From Manis javanica (taxonomy: Eukaryota > Chordata > Mammalia > Pholidota > Manidae), in contig NC_133172.1 in NCBI RefSeq assembly GCF_040802235.1, forward strand, positions 27,733,738 through 27,797,737: DNA of 64,000 bases, written 5' to 3'. Under the pieces are notes generated by a model. It ran no database searches and was not told the origin of the DNA. It was given only the letters and a program-made list of their open reading frames with translations. The position numbers were made by a program, and so were the translations under genes. The number at the start of each line of letters is the position of its first letter. The stretch's first letter is position 1. Shown here piece by piece: positions 40,741-50,718 of this stretch.

Positions 40741-41472
40741 CTGTATGGATGAAATAAGCAATATATTTTAAGGCTTAGCATGAACTATTTGCCCAAGTTC
40801 TCATTGTTTTCTTTTTCTTTCTAAACAGTCGTAGGGTTTGCCACCTAGTGTATTTTATAAAACAACATCTATGTTCTTCACATCCACATAGGAAAAAAAG
40901 AAATTCAACAGAATTCAGATCCACATTAACACATGAGATAGGAGGAATTGCGTACCAAAAGACAGGTTTCTTTATTTGGCACATTTAATATCAGCCTTTA
41001 AAAGTTCACAAAATTCCACAGTGAACTTTTTTTTTCTTTCTGCTTCCAAGCTAAAAATGGTAAAGTATTAGAAAAAGAAAAAAAAATTTCCATTCCTTTT
41101 CACCCCTACTCAAATTATAGACTGAAATATGACAAATAAGCAGAAAGAAAACTGACCTTAGTAAAAAGCAAAAAGAAAGCATCCATAGAAAATATACAAT
41201 ACTTGGGAAGTAATAGTTTTCACTTTAGCCACAGATGAAGTCATTTCTGACATTCTAAGTGTGTGGCTCCATAAATGGAACAACAATAGGGTAAGTTACT
41301 CAATATGGTGATTTAATTAGTGTGAGAAGCTATCCCTCTCTAAACAAATCAAAAACAAAAACAAAAAACACTTGCTTTAATACATACCTGACCTCAAAAT
41401 AACACAGACAATTTCCAAAATGCCTAAAACCAGGGTGGGTAAAGAGGCAAAATAAATCAGAAAATTCATATC
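40741..41472. other. Intron sequence upstream of the exon, up to the provirus
   Basis: AT-rich with no recognised gene or repeat, up to the 5-bp target duplication of the provirus at 41473. Confidence 0.45.
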
Positions 41473-41477
41473 CTGAG

Positions 41478-41728
41478 TGAAGGATCCCCACCAGTAAGAT
41501 GGCAAACTTCCGGCTTCTTTTCGGGGGGTCCTCGGTTCCCGCCGGCGCCACCTGAAGCCCAATCACCTCTCGCCCCCCTCCCAATCCCAGCACCTAGCCA
41601 ACAGCCACCAGCCCCGTAGAAGTAACACCACAATCACCCTATGCCCCTTCCTATATAACCCAGCACCTTTCCCTAATAAAGCGGAACTCTCTGGTGAATT
41701 GCTGTTGTGTGTCGCTCCTTTCTTTTCA
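41478..41728 (+). repeat. 5' LTR, 251 bp
   Basis: Starts TGAAGG and ends TTTTCA. Unusually short for a class I ERV. It contains a YY1-like AAGATGGC (41496-41503), an ETS-like ACTTCCGG (41506-41513), TATATAA (41652-41658) and AATAAA (41675-41680). Confidence 0.95.
41496..41680 (+). promoter_or_regulatory. LTR promoter and poly(A) signals
   Basis: YY1-like and ETS-like sites near the U3 start and a TATA box 17 bases before AATAAA. With a start about 25-30 bases after the TATA box, transcription would begin at or just after AATAAA, so the signal would lie in U3 and R would be very short. The ETS-like site reads ACTTCCAG in the 3' LTR. Confidence 0.6.
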
Positions 41729-41729
41729 T

Positions 41730-41747
41730 TGGTGCCGAAACCTGGGA
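41730..41747 (+). other. Primer-binding site, tRNA-Phe type
   Basis: TGGTGCCGAAACCTGGGA two bases after the LTR. It is complementary to the 3' end of tRNA-Phe with one mismatch (CCT for CCC). Copy 2 reads TGGTGCTGAAACCCGGGA, with a different single mismatch, which supports tRNA-Phe as the ancestral primer. Confidence 0.9.
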
Positions 41748-41852
41748 GACGGGACACCCCAACTGGGCCCTGTCTTCCCCCAACACCAGCAGCAGCTTGC
41801 CCTGTCCTCTATTTCCGGCGCTGGCTCATCACACTCACCACTCCTCTCTGGC

Positions 41853-41866
41853 CTTTAGGTAAGTTT
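41853..41866 (+). promoter_or_regulatory. Likely major splice donor
   Basis: CTTTAGGTAAGTTT carries a perfect AG|GTAAGT, with the cut after 41858, in the leader where the donor for spliced env mRNA is expected. Copy 2 has AG|GTAACT at about 60875. Confidence 0.65.
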
Positions 41867-41870
41867 TCCC

Positions 41871-42540
41871 CCCCGGGGTGGGCCACTCTTCCCTGAGCTA
41901 TCGCAGTGCCATTGACCGTGAGCGTCCGGCAAGGTCCTGACGCTCAGGGACGAGGAGGGAACGCTCCCCACCTCAGGCCTTCACGGCTGCGGCGGACCCT
42001 CAGGCCCCTCCTCCAGAAGCCATAAACCCCCGCCTCAGCTGAAACTTTTTAAGCAAAATCTCCCCGGGGTGGGCCACTCTTCCCCGAGCTATCGCAGTGC
42101 CATTGACCGTGATCGTCCGGCAAGGCCCTGACGCTCGGGGACGAGGAGGGAACGCTCCCCGCCTCAGGCCTTCACGGCTGCGGCGGACCCTCAGGCCCCT
42201 CCTCCAAAAGCCATAAACCCCCGCCTCAGCTGAAACTTTTTAAGCAAAATCTCCCTGGGGTGGGCCACTCTTCTCCGAGCTATCGCAGTGCCATTGACCG
42301 TGATCGTTCGGCAAGGCCCTGACGCTCGGGGACGAGGAGGGAACGCTCCCCGCCTCAGGCCTTCATGGCTGCGGCGGACCCTCAGGCTCCTCCCCCGACA
42401 GCCATAAATCCCCGCCTCAGGCCTTCACGGCTGCAGCGGACCCTCAGGCCCCTCCTCCAAAAGCCATAAACCCCTGCCTCAGGCCTTCACAGCTGCAGCA
42501 GACTCTCAGCCCCCCCCACCAACAGCCATAAAGGAGGTGA
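41871..42540 (+). repeat. Leader tandem repeats: 191-bp and nested 62-bp units
   Basis: A GC-rich 191-bp unit (GGGCCACTCTTC heads at 41880, 42071 and 42262) is repeated about three times. The last copy runs into a 62-bp sub-unit (GCCTCAGGCCTTCA...AGCCATAAA) repeated three times to about 42530. Copy 2 at 60890 has one long unit and about two short ones, so unit number varies between proviruses. Confidence 0.9.
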
Positions 42541-42837
42541 CTCCTTTGCAGATGAGAACGCTCCCTTTCCCGCCCCCTCCTCCTTCTGTTCCGTCCGCCG
42601 AAACCTGTTCAGTCTGCCGAAAACGCCTAGCGCTAGGTACCTTGTGACTCCGGCACTCTGCCTTCTTAGGGAAGTCTGGGTGACGACCCACACTTCCCAA
42701 GAAGTTCCGACTCGTATACGAGTTTCCGCAGACCACCAAGGATCATTGGGGATGCCCTTTGTCTCCTTGTGGTCTGCCTCCAGTCCGAGGATCTCCGTTT
42801 GTCTTCCCCTGTTTGTCTCCTTCTCTGTCCTTTAGCC

Positions 42838-44931
42838 ATGGGAGCCTACTCATTCCTCCCTGAAAGTTCACCTCTTGAATGCCTGCTTAAGCATCTGGCT
42901 ACCCTCTCCCTGACACCTGATATAAAACCAAAACTTCTCCGTAAATATTGCTCCCAAGATTGGCCGACATACCCCCTAGACAATAAGAACCAATGGCCCG
43001 CAGGGGGAACTCTTGATCCTAACATCACTCGCAATCTCTTTAACTACTGCCAGCGCCTGAAAAAATGGAAGGAGATTCCCTATATCGAAGCTTTTCGCCT
43101 CCTAGCTCAAAATCCCAGCCTCTGCACCACCTGCTCCCCGCCCCAAGTACTCCTAGCCTGCAAGCCGTCTCCCTCCCCTCCACACACTCCCAGTACCTCT
43201 TCAATAACCTTTCACCCGGCCGACGAGCCTCCGCCATACAGACTTCCCCCTTCAGCCCCACCCCCTCCTACAACCCCTCCACCCTCCGCCGCCGCCTCTT
43301 TCCCCACGGCAGAAGCCTCCCGTCCTCTCCCTTCCCCTTCTTCTCCTACAACAGCCCCTCCCCCTTTCTCTACCGCCGCCACCGCTGCCGCTTTCCCCAC
43401 GGCAGAAGCTTCCCATCCTCTCCCTTCCACTTCTTCTCCTACAACAGCCCCTCCCCCTTCCTCTACCGCCGCCACCGCTACCTCTTTACCCCCGGCAGAA
43501 GCTTCCCATCCTCTCCCTTCCCCTTCTTCTCCTACAACAGCCCCTCCCCCTTCCTCTACCGCCACCACCGCTGCCTCTTTTCCCGCAGCAGAAGCTTCCC
43601 ATCCTCTCCCTTCCCCTTCTTCTCCTACAACAACCCATCCCCCTTCCTCTATCGCCGCTGCTGCCTCCACCCCCGAAGAAGCCTCCCACCTCTCCCTTTC
43701 CCCTCCTCCACCATCTCCTCCTGCACCTCACCACCTCCTCCTCCGTCCCCCTCACCTTCCCCCCTCCCGCAAATTGAGACTGAGCCTTTCAGCCCCCCTC
43801 TAACTAAGTTCCAAGAGACTCGTCCATCTTTGCCCCCTCAGATTCGGTCCTCCCAAAATTATCGCGGCTTTGCCCCCATCACCTGTTTCCCCCACACAGA
43901 CTGAGCCAGAACCCTTCAGTCCCCCTCAGACTCGGACCCGAGGGCCTCCCAAAATTATCGCCCCGCTCCGGGAAGTAGCAGGATCCGAAGGCATCGTGCG
44001 CGTTCACGTCCCTTTCTCCTTAGGAGATTTAGCCCAACTAGAGAAATGCCTAGGTTCCTTTTCCACTGATCCCACGACATACATCAGGGAGTTTCAATGG
44101 ACCCTCCAGTCTTACAGCCTCATGCATCATGACATTTTCATGCTCCTGGCCAATACCCTCCTCCCTGAGGAGCGCAGACGAGCTTGGGACTTCGCCCAAA
44201 CGCATGCTACCGAAACCCAAAGGACTGAACCCACCTGTCCCCCTGGTCCCACTGCTGTACCCGAACAAGACCCACATTGGGATTATAACACCGCCGTGGG
44301 TCTCCACTCTCGAGATATTTTTGTCTCCTGCTTAATAGCAGGTCTAAAAAAGGCAGCTCGTAAAGTAGTCAATTTTCAAAAGCTCCAAGACATAATTCAA
44401 AAGAGAGACGAAACCCCCTCCGAGTTCTTAGATAGACTCACTCAAGCCCTATTACAGTATACCAGCCTGGACCGAGAAACACCTGAAGGAAGACAGGTCC
44501 TTATGACATACTTCCTAGCTCAAAGCTACCCCAACATTAAAGCTAAACTCAAAAAGTTAGAACAGGGCCCCGCTACCCCACAGACTGAGATCCTAACAGT
44601 GGCCTTTAAAGTATTCCATAACCGGGAGGAGGAGAAAGAACGCCGTAAACAAAAAGCTGATCAGGCCAATTTCCAGATGTTGGCCCAGCTGATAAAAACA
44701 CAACCTGGGCACACCTTTACAGACAATCACCCCCCAGGAGCTTGTTTCAAGTGCGGAAAAGAGGGACATTGGTCAAGGGCGTGCCCCTCCCCCAGATCTC
44801 CTACCACCCCATGCCCCAGATGCCACAAAAAGGGCCACTGGGGGTCTGATTGCCCAACCACCCGAAGGGGAGGCTGGACGAACAACCCCCATCCTAAGTC
44901 CACCGTAGTGGGGCTGGCAGAAGAAGATTGA
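42838..44931 (+). pseudogene. gag: gag polyprotein, one stop, with 31-residue repeats
   Basis: Structural polyprotein. The ATG at 42838 (MGAYSF; Gly2 is a myristoylation candidate) follows a run of leader and is matched by the ATG of copy 2. The N-terminal matrix-like part is followed by a Pro/Ser/Thr-rich spacer with a PPPY late-domain motif (43228-43239) and a 31-residue repeat. A TAA at 43801-43803 interrupts the frame; local frame usage between about 43750 and 43870 is disturbed relative to copy 2. Capsid homology resumes (43870 on) with a major-homology-like region near [14 protein letters not shown]. Nucleocapsid has two CCHC knuckles ([28 protein letters not shown]). It ends at TGA 44929-44931. 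About 697 codons. Confidence 0.9.
43309..43680 (+). repeat. 93-bp (31-codon) tandem repeat in gag
   Basis: Heads GCAGAAGC at 43309, 43402, 43495 and 43588, exactly 93 bases apart, with a decayed fifth near 43674. The length is a multiple of three, so the Gag frame is kept. Each unit codes a Pro/Ser/Thr/Ala segment. Copy 2 has only one unit. Confidence 0.93.
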
Positions 44932-44960
44932 TGGGACCCGGGGGCTTCTCGCCCGACCAT
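44929..44960 (+). promoter_or_regulatory. gag-pro UGA stop with candidate readthrough hairpin
   Basis: A single TGA separates gag from pro in the same frame, the gammaretroviral arrangement (usually UAG). Copy 2 also has TGA at 63018-63020. A short GC-rich stem can be drawn at 44939-44955 (CGGG...CCCG). Readthrough is inferred from the arrangement, not shown. Confidence 0.55.
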
Positions 44961-45570
44961 TTCCATCACCAAACAGGAGCCCAGGGTTACTTTAACAGTA
45001 GACGGTCACCCCATCTCCTTCCCCCTAGATACAGGAGCCACCTTCTCAGTCTTGCGAGAATACCGGGGCCCTACCACGCCAGCCATTACTCCTATAGTCG
45101 GGGTAGGAGGTAAACAGATTTTCCCATTAAAACCCCACCCCCTTTTATGCACAATCCTAGACAGTCCCATACCTTTCTCCCACTCCTTCCTAGTTATGCC
45201 CCAGTGTCCCATCCGTTTACTAGGATGGGACATCCTTTCCCTCCTCGTTTCCATAACTATATCCAATCCCACAGCCCCGAGTACTCCCTTTCTGATGGCG
45301 CTCATAGCCGACAACACCCCTCTACCCAATGAAAGCTCCGGTTCTGCCCTTATACACTCTGTAAATCCCAAAGTTTGGGACATTACAAGCCCCTCCATGG
45401 CCATATGTCACCCCGCCTCTATCAAATTACGTGACCCCTCTCAGTATATCTGTCAGGCCCAATACCCCCTAACCACTTCAGCCCTCATAGGCCTCCAACC
45501 CATCATTCAAGATCTCTTAAACAAAAACTACGTTAGACCAACTCAATCCCCATTTAATACCCCATATTAG
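44932..45570 (+). pseudogene. pro: Protease and start of pol
   Basis: In frame with gag after the UGA. The aspartic protease has the catalytic motif LDTGATFS (about 45028-45051) and the partner motif RLLGWDIL (about 45214). Downstream sequence leads into the reverse transcriptase N-terminus. The frame stops at TAG 45568-45570, where a C run is one base shorter than in copy 2 and the frame is lost. The protease itself looks intact here, whereas copy 2 has DTR in place of DTG. Confidence 0.85.
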
Positions 45571-48427
45571 CTGTTAAAAAAAACAACGGATCTTTCCACC
45601 TTGTCCAAGACCTTCGCATCATCAACATAGCCGTTGTCCCTATCCATCCCTTAGTTCCAAATCCATACACCCTTTTATCGCAGATCCCTGCTTCCGCATC
45701 CCACTTCTCAGTCCTAGATCTCAAGGACGCATTTTTTTATCCCTCTAGACCCCTCCTCCCAATATTTTTTTGCCTTCACCTGGACGGACCCATACACCAG
45801 ACATTCTGTACAACTTACTTGGACAGTTTTACCACAAGGCTTCCGAGATAGTCCCCATATTTATGGACAAGTCCTAGCTCAAGACCTCAAACAGTTTCAC
45901 CATGATCACCCCGAGTCCACTTTATTACAATATGTAGATGATCTTCTGCTCTGCAGTCCCTCGTGGGAACAGTCTCAACTTGACACTGCATCTCTACTTA
46001 ACCTTCTAGCTTCCAGAGGTTACCGAGTATCCCCCATCAAAGCTCAAATCTCTTCCCCTTCTGTCACTTACTTTGGATTCCTTCTGTCTCAACAAAGAAA
46101 GTCCATTACCTTAGACAGAAAACGACTCCTCTCTGACCAGCCCGTTCCCAAAACAAAGACAGAAATCCTTTCCTTTCTAGGCCTGGCTGGATATTTTAGA
46201 GCGTGGATCCCTAACTTCTCCCTGTTGGCAAGACCCCTATACGACCTCAGCAAGGGCCCCCCTGAAGAACCATTATCATCCTCACCCCAACACTCCTTCA
46301 TTAAGCTCCGTCAAGCCCTTGTAGAAGCTCCAGCTCTCCATCTCCCTGATTTGTCAAAACCCTTCTCATTATACATTCATGAGAGGTCCGGTCAAGCTCT
46401 ACGAGTCCTAGGCCAATATTATGGCCCATCCTTTGCCCCAGTAGCTCATCTCTCCAAGCAATTAGACCCCACAGTTCGGGAATGGGCCCCCTGCCTACTG
46501 GCATTAGCCGCTGGACAGCTCTTGCAGAAAGAAGCTCATAAACTAACATTCGGAGCGCCCCTTATGATTCTGTCCCCACATCACCTAAAAGATCTCTTAA
46601 CCTACAAAAGTTTACAGACTCTCCCTCCCTCCAGACACCTGACCTTACTGTCCTCTTTCCTCCAAAATCCAAACATTTCTTTCCTCCCCTGCCCGCCCCT
46701 GAATCCGGCCACTCTTCTTCCTCTGCCCTAGTCTCCTCATACTCCCTCGCATGATTGCCTGGAAGCCCTTCACAACTTCCTTCCGTGCCACTACACGATC
46801 TCCGAAGGAGCCCTCTCACACACCGACCTCATCTGGTTTACTGATGGGTCCTCCTTTAAACATGAGGGCATCCACTACTCAGGATATGCAGTAGTCTCCC
46901 TCGAAGATGTCATTGAAGCACAAGCCCTACCCCCTGGTACAACCAATCAGCAGGCTGAACTCATTGCAGCCACCAGAGCTTGCACTCTGGCCCGGGACAT
47001 GTCTCTCACATTGTACAGTGACTCCAAGTACATATTCCACATTCTCTTGTCCCACGCGGCAGTATGGAAAGAACAAGGCCTCCTCACCACAAAAGGGAAT
47101 TCCATAACTAATTTAGCCTTAATTACTAAACTTCTAGAGGCTTCACAACTCCCACACCGACTAGGCATAGTCCACTGCAAATCACATCAAAAAGATGACT
47201 CCCCCATTGCAAGAAGTAACAACAAAGCCGACAGAGTAGCCCGGTCAATTGCCCTATCAGAAAACGCACCAGACAATAATCCGTCTGCCCTTGCAGTTTT
47301 AGCCTTATCACAAGACGCCCTCTGCTCTCAGGACAAAGAGTCTCTCTTCCGCCTCTTACATGACCTGATCCATCCCAGCCCCCAATCCTTGATCCATTTT
47401 TTACAATCTTTTTTTCCTCTCTCTCCTGAAGACAAAACCCTACTTAACCAAATCCCTGCAAGTGCACCATCTGCCAAAGCACTAACCCTAATACCCCCCT
47501 CAAAGCCGAACCCTTCCCGGCTCATCAAGCAAGGGGTAATGTCCCCGCTGAAGATTGGCAAATAGACTTCACTAACATGCCCCCTGTACGACATACCAGA
47601 TACTTACTCGTGCTAGTAGATACATTTTCAGGATGGGTCGAAGCTTTCCCCACCAATAACAAACAAGCGTCCGTAGTTGCCTCTATCCTCCTCACCCAGA
47701 TCTTTCCTAGGTTCGGGATGCCCACTTCCCTCCAATCAGATAACGGCCCTGAGTTCACTGCCCAAATTATACAGAACCTCTCCAAGTCGCCCTCGCTCCC
47801 CTGGCATTTACATTGTCCTTATCAACCACAAGCTTCAGGAAAAGTAGAAAGAGCCAATAGGACTCTAAAAGGCATCCTGACCAAACTATCTCTAGAACTA
47901 CACCTTGACTGGGTTCGCTTACTTCCCTTAGCTCTACTCTGCATTCAAGCCCTCCCAAAGAAACCTTCCTTCTTGTCGCCCTTTGAGATCATGTACGGCC
48001 GCCCGATTCTACCCCTGGGGCTCCCTTCCACAAAGGACCAATTCCTCCCAATATAGCCCTTCCACTACTCTCTCTCCTCCGCACTGAATTGTGGAAATAT
48101 CAGGATTGGCTCCTTCCTGATCCATCCGCCTCCCAAAATCCTCCTGTCTTACAGCCCGGCCAACTAGTGTTTTATAAGCCACCAGAGGATCAGCCCTCTC
48201 TCACCCCGAAATGGGAAGGTCCACACCCAGTTATTCTCTGCACCCCCTCGGCCGCCAAGCTCTCACTGCCTGATAACTCTGTCACCCCTTGGATTCATAT
48301 CTCCAGGTTGAAACCAAATACCCAAGACCCACCTTCTCTGAACACCCAAGACCCATCAGTCACAATCCAGAGTCCTTCGGATACAGCCCAAGACGCTGTC
48401 TACTCTTACCACACCTCATCCCTCTGA
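45571..48427 (+). pseudogene. pol: pol: reverse transcriptase, RNase H, integrase, frameshifted
   Basis: Reverse transcriptase has LDLKDAFF (about 45715) and YVDD (45931-45942). A connection region (from about 46225) and RNase H follow, with TDGSS (46840-46854), AELIAA and YSDSKYI. The integrase zinc-binding part lies near 47380-47480, its CxxC in a different frame from the preceding RNase H. The core has all three acids in one frame: Asp 47565, Asp 47739, Glu 47847, with 35 residues between the last two. The core frame ends at TAG 48054-48056; the C-terminal GPY/F-like part (KWEGPHPV, WIHISRLKP) continues in another frame to TGA 48425-48427. There are several frameshifts, so no full Pol. Confidence 0.9.
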
Positions 48428-48481
48428 TCCCTTGAAGCTCCGCATCTCCTGTGCACCCCCTTTGCCATCCATACCCGAATC

Positions 48482-50074
48482 ATGACTTTTTCCTCCTTTA
48501 CTGCTCTCTCGCTTTTTTCCCTCATTCCTATTGTCTTCCCTGCCGCCCCACCCTCCTTTGTGTGGCGATTCAAAGTCAAGCAGACTTACACACAGCATCA
48601 AACAAAAGTTACTGCCCTCATTGCCACACAAGACTGCCCTCTGAAAGGCTGCTCTGAGCCTTTGTACCTCCACTTTCCTCCCTCCACCAAAGTATTCATT
48701 TACAGCTACCTTTATTCTCCCTACCTCTGCTTCCTCTATGACCAAAGACAAGCCTATTGCAAGCGATGGCAAGACACCTACGGGGCATGCCCCTACTGAT
48801 CTTGCACCATTCACTACATGGGTGACTTCCAGTAACCACAGTATTACTCCTCCAACCGTTTCATGAAATATCCCAACGGCTCATTCTCCTTATCAATCCC
48901 AGATCCCTGGGACTCTCGATGGGCTGCTGGAGTAACAGCCTCAGTTTACTACAAGGGGTCCTCGACACCCCACGGTACCCTTCATATCTCTCGAGAGTAT
49001 GTTCCCTCTCGCTCCCAGATCTCTCAAGTTGCATCAGATATCAGACATTCCGAGAAAGTCATTATCCAAACTCTTGATGGCACCTCTTCATCTTCTTATT
49101 CCTCCTACTCTTGGTTACAGCTCATTCAAGACACCACCATCTTTCTCAACCACACCCTCAACACTGCCAATTGTTTCTTGTGCGCATCACTACAGCGTCC
49201 ACTGCTGGACGCCGTGCCCCTCGATATTTCCAACTACTCCTTCCATGCAGAAGGACAACCCCTCCGTCCCTTGGCAGACATACCCCTATGGGAACCAGAA
49301 TACGCAGATAATCTCACCATCCACCACTGTGTAGGCCCAACTCCACCCCCCTCCAGTGCACTTCACTGCCTCTCTATCTACACCCCTACCTCCGGCTCTA
49401 AGACTTTTACACAACCAGGACACTTCTTTTGGTGTAATGGCAGCCTTTTCAACTCACTACCTCTCAACTCCGATACACCCTGCATTCTCGTAACCCTAAT
49501 CCCACAGCTTACACTTTACAGCATGGCAGAATTCCTTGAGCTCCAACCTCCCTTGCACTCGCGCACAAAAAGGGCTGCTTTCCTTCCCATCATGGTCGGT
49601 ATCTCTTTAATCACCTCAGCCATTGGGGTGGGGTTTTCGGGAGGAGCCTTGGGTCACTCTCTATGGGCAGTTAGAGATCTCGACGCCAAACTTGAGGGAG
49701 CCCTGACATCCACTGCCGATTCCCTAGCCTCTCTCCAAAGACAGGTCACTTCGCTAGCTAAGGTCACCCTTCAAAACCGGCGGGCCTTAGATCTGCTTAC
49801 AGCCGAGAAGGGCGGCACCTGCGTCTTCCTCCGGGAAGAGTGCTGCTATTACATCATCGAATCCGGCATTGTAGAAACTGACATCACCAAACTCACTGAC
49901 CTTGCCTCCAGCCTCCACTCTGCTTCCAATTCCAACCCATTCTCTTCAATACTAACAAACCCCCTCCTCACCTGGCTCTGGCCCATTGCAGGCCCCATAA
50001 TAGTCATTCTTCTCGTCTGTCTCTTCTTACCCTGTATAATAAAGTTCATCAAATCCCGTCGGAAAAATCTCTAA
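48482..50074 (+). pseudogene. env: env glycoprotein with two in-frame stops
   Basis: One frame of 531 codons including its stop, interrupted only by TGA 48797-48799 and TAA 48833-48835 in the surface subunit. The ATG at 48482 begins a hydrophobic signal peptide (residues about 5-22). The surface part has a CxxC motif CFLC (49172-49183). A furin-type RTKR (49562-49573) precedes a hydrophobic fusion peptide. The transmembrane part has an immunosuppressive-domain-like LQNRRALDLLTAEKGG, CX6CC (49820-49846), one membrane span (about 49970-50040) and a short basic tail ending RRKNL. The layout is that of gammaretroviral/syncytin-type Envs. From 48863 on, 403 codons are open, so the transmembrane subunit is uninterrupted. 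Not a functional Env as it stands. Confidence 0.92.
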
Positions 50075-50142
50075 TCAAGCTTTCAACCAGCTTTTACTCA
50101 GGAACTACCAGCTTCTGGCCACAGAAGACCCCTCACCCTCAT

Positions 50143-50541
50143 GTGACCTCCTCACCACATGCTGAGATGGACCCCTGTCTCTGCTGGAAACTGTTCCTGG
50201 AAACAATGGCCGCAGACGCCTGGCTCCTGACACCCATATCCTCTTGGCACCATTGGAATCAACAGGTCCTCAACCTATGGTTACAGGGAACCTTCATTGA
50301 TTTCCAACCTGAAGAAGTCCACATCTACTCATCCTTACTGTGGGGAGTCCTATCAACCCTTTCCTCCCAATCCTCAAACCCTCACTCCCTTCTCCGCCCC
50401 TGTTCAGCAGGAAGCAGTCAGAGAGAAAGCAACGTCCACAAACCCATAGAGGAGAAAGGGGGGAATGAAGGGTCCCCACCAGTAAGATGGCAAACTTCCA
50501 GCTTCTTTTCAGGGTCCTCGGTTCCCGCCGGCGCCACCTGA
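50143..50541 (+). other. 132-codon open frame between env and 3' LTR
   Basis: Open frame beginning after env and overlapping the first 76 bases of the 3' LTR. Class I ERVs normally have little between env and the polypurine tract. The peptide (MTSSPHAEMDPCLCWKLFLE start) resembles nothing I recognise. Likely a chance frame; an accessory gene is possible but unsupported. Confidence 0.3.
50449..50465 (+). other. Polypurine tract
   Basis: GAGGAGAAAGGGGGGAA directly before the 3' LTR, the expected plus-strand primer site. Confidence 0.9.
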
Positions 50542-50713
50542 AGCCCAATCACCTCTCGCCCCCCTCCCAATCCCAGCACCTAGCCAACAGCCACCAGCCC
50601 CGTAGAAGTAACACCACAATCACCCTATGCCCCTTCCTATATACCCAGCACCTTTCCCTAATAAAGCGGAACTCTCCAGTGAATTGCTGTTGTGTGTCAC
50701 TCCTTTCCTTTCA
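50466..50713 (+). repeat. 3' LTR, 248 bp
   Basis: Same as the 5' LTR apart from about 7 substitutions and 2 small indels. AATAAA at 50660-50665. The TATA box has lost one A. Followed by the target duplication CTGAG at 50714-50718. Confidence 0.95.
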
Positions 50714-50718
50714 CTGAG

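Larger units (their letters stand above)
41478..50713 (+). mobile_element. Class I ERV provirus, tRNA-Phe type, copy 1
   Basis: Complete provirus of 9,236 bp flanked by the 5-bp duplication CTGAG (41473-41477, 50714-50718). Order: 5' LTR, primer-binding site, repeat-bearing leader, gag, pro, pol, env, polypurine tract, 3' LTR. The gammaretrovirus-like features are gag and pro in one frame split by a stop codon, an Env with CX6CC, and an integrase with DX35E. The primer-binding site matches tRNA-Phe, as in the HERV-F/FRD-like groups. The two LTRs differ by about 7 substitutions and 2 small indels by eye (about 3%), so insertion is fairly recent on a mammalian scale. Coding regions carry several breaks. 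It lies antisense to the minus-strand host gene. Confidence 0.95.

Noticed and set aside
43309..43680. Regular 93-bp repeats as a possible CRISPR-like or satellite array
   Set aside because: Contiguous in-frame coding repeats within gag, no spacers, in a mammalian provirus.
43065..43904. 279-codon + strand frame and 152-codon antisense frame over gag
   Set aside because: Both are shadows of the 93-bp repeats: a repeat unit free of stops in several frames stays open when duplicated. PPPY and homology to copy 2 fix the real frame.
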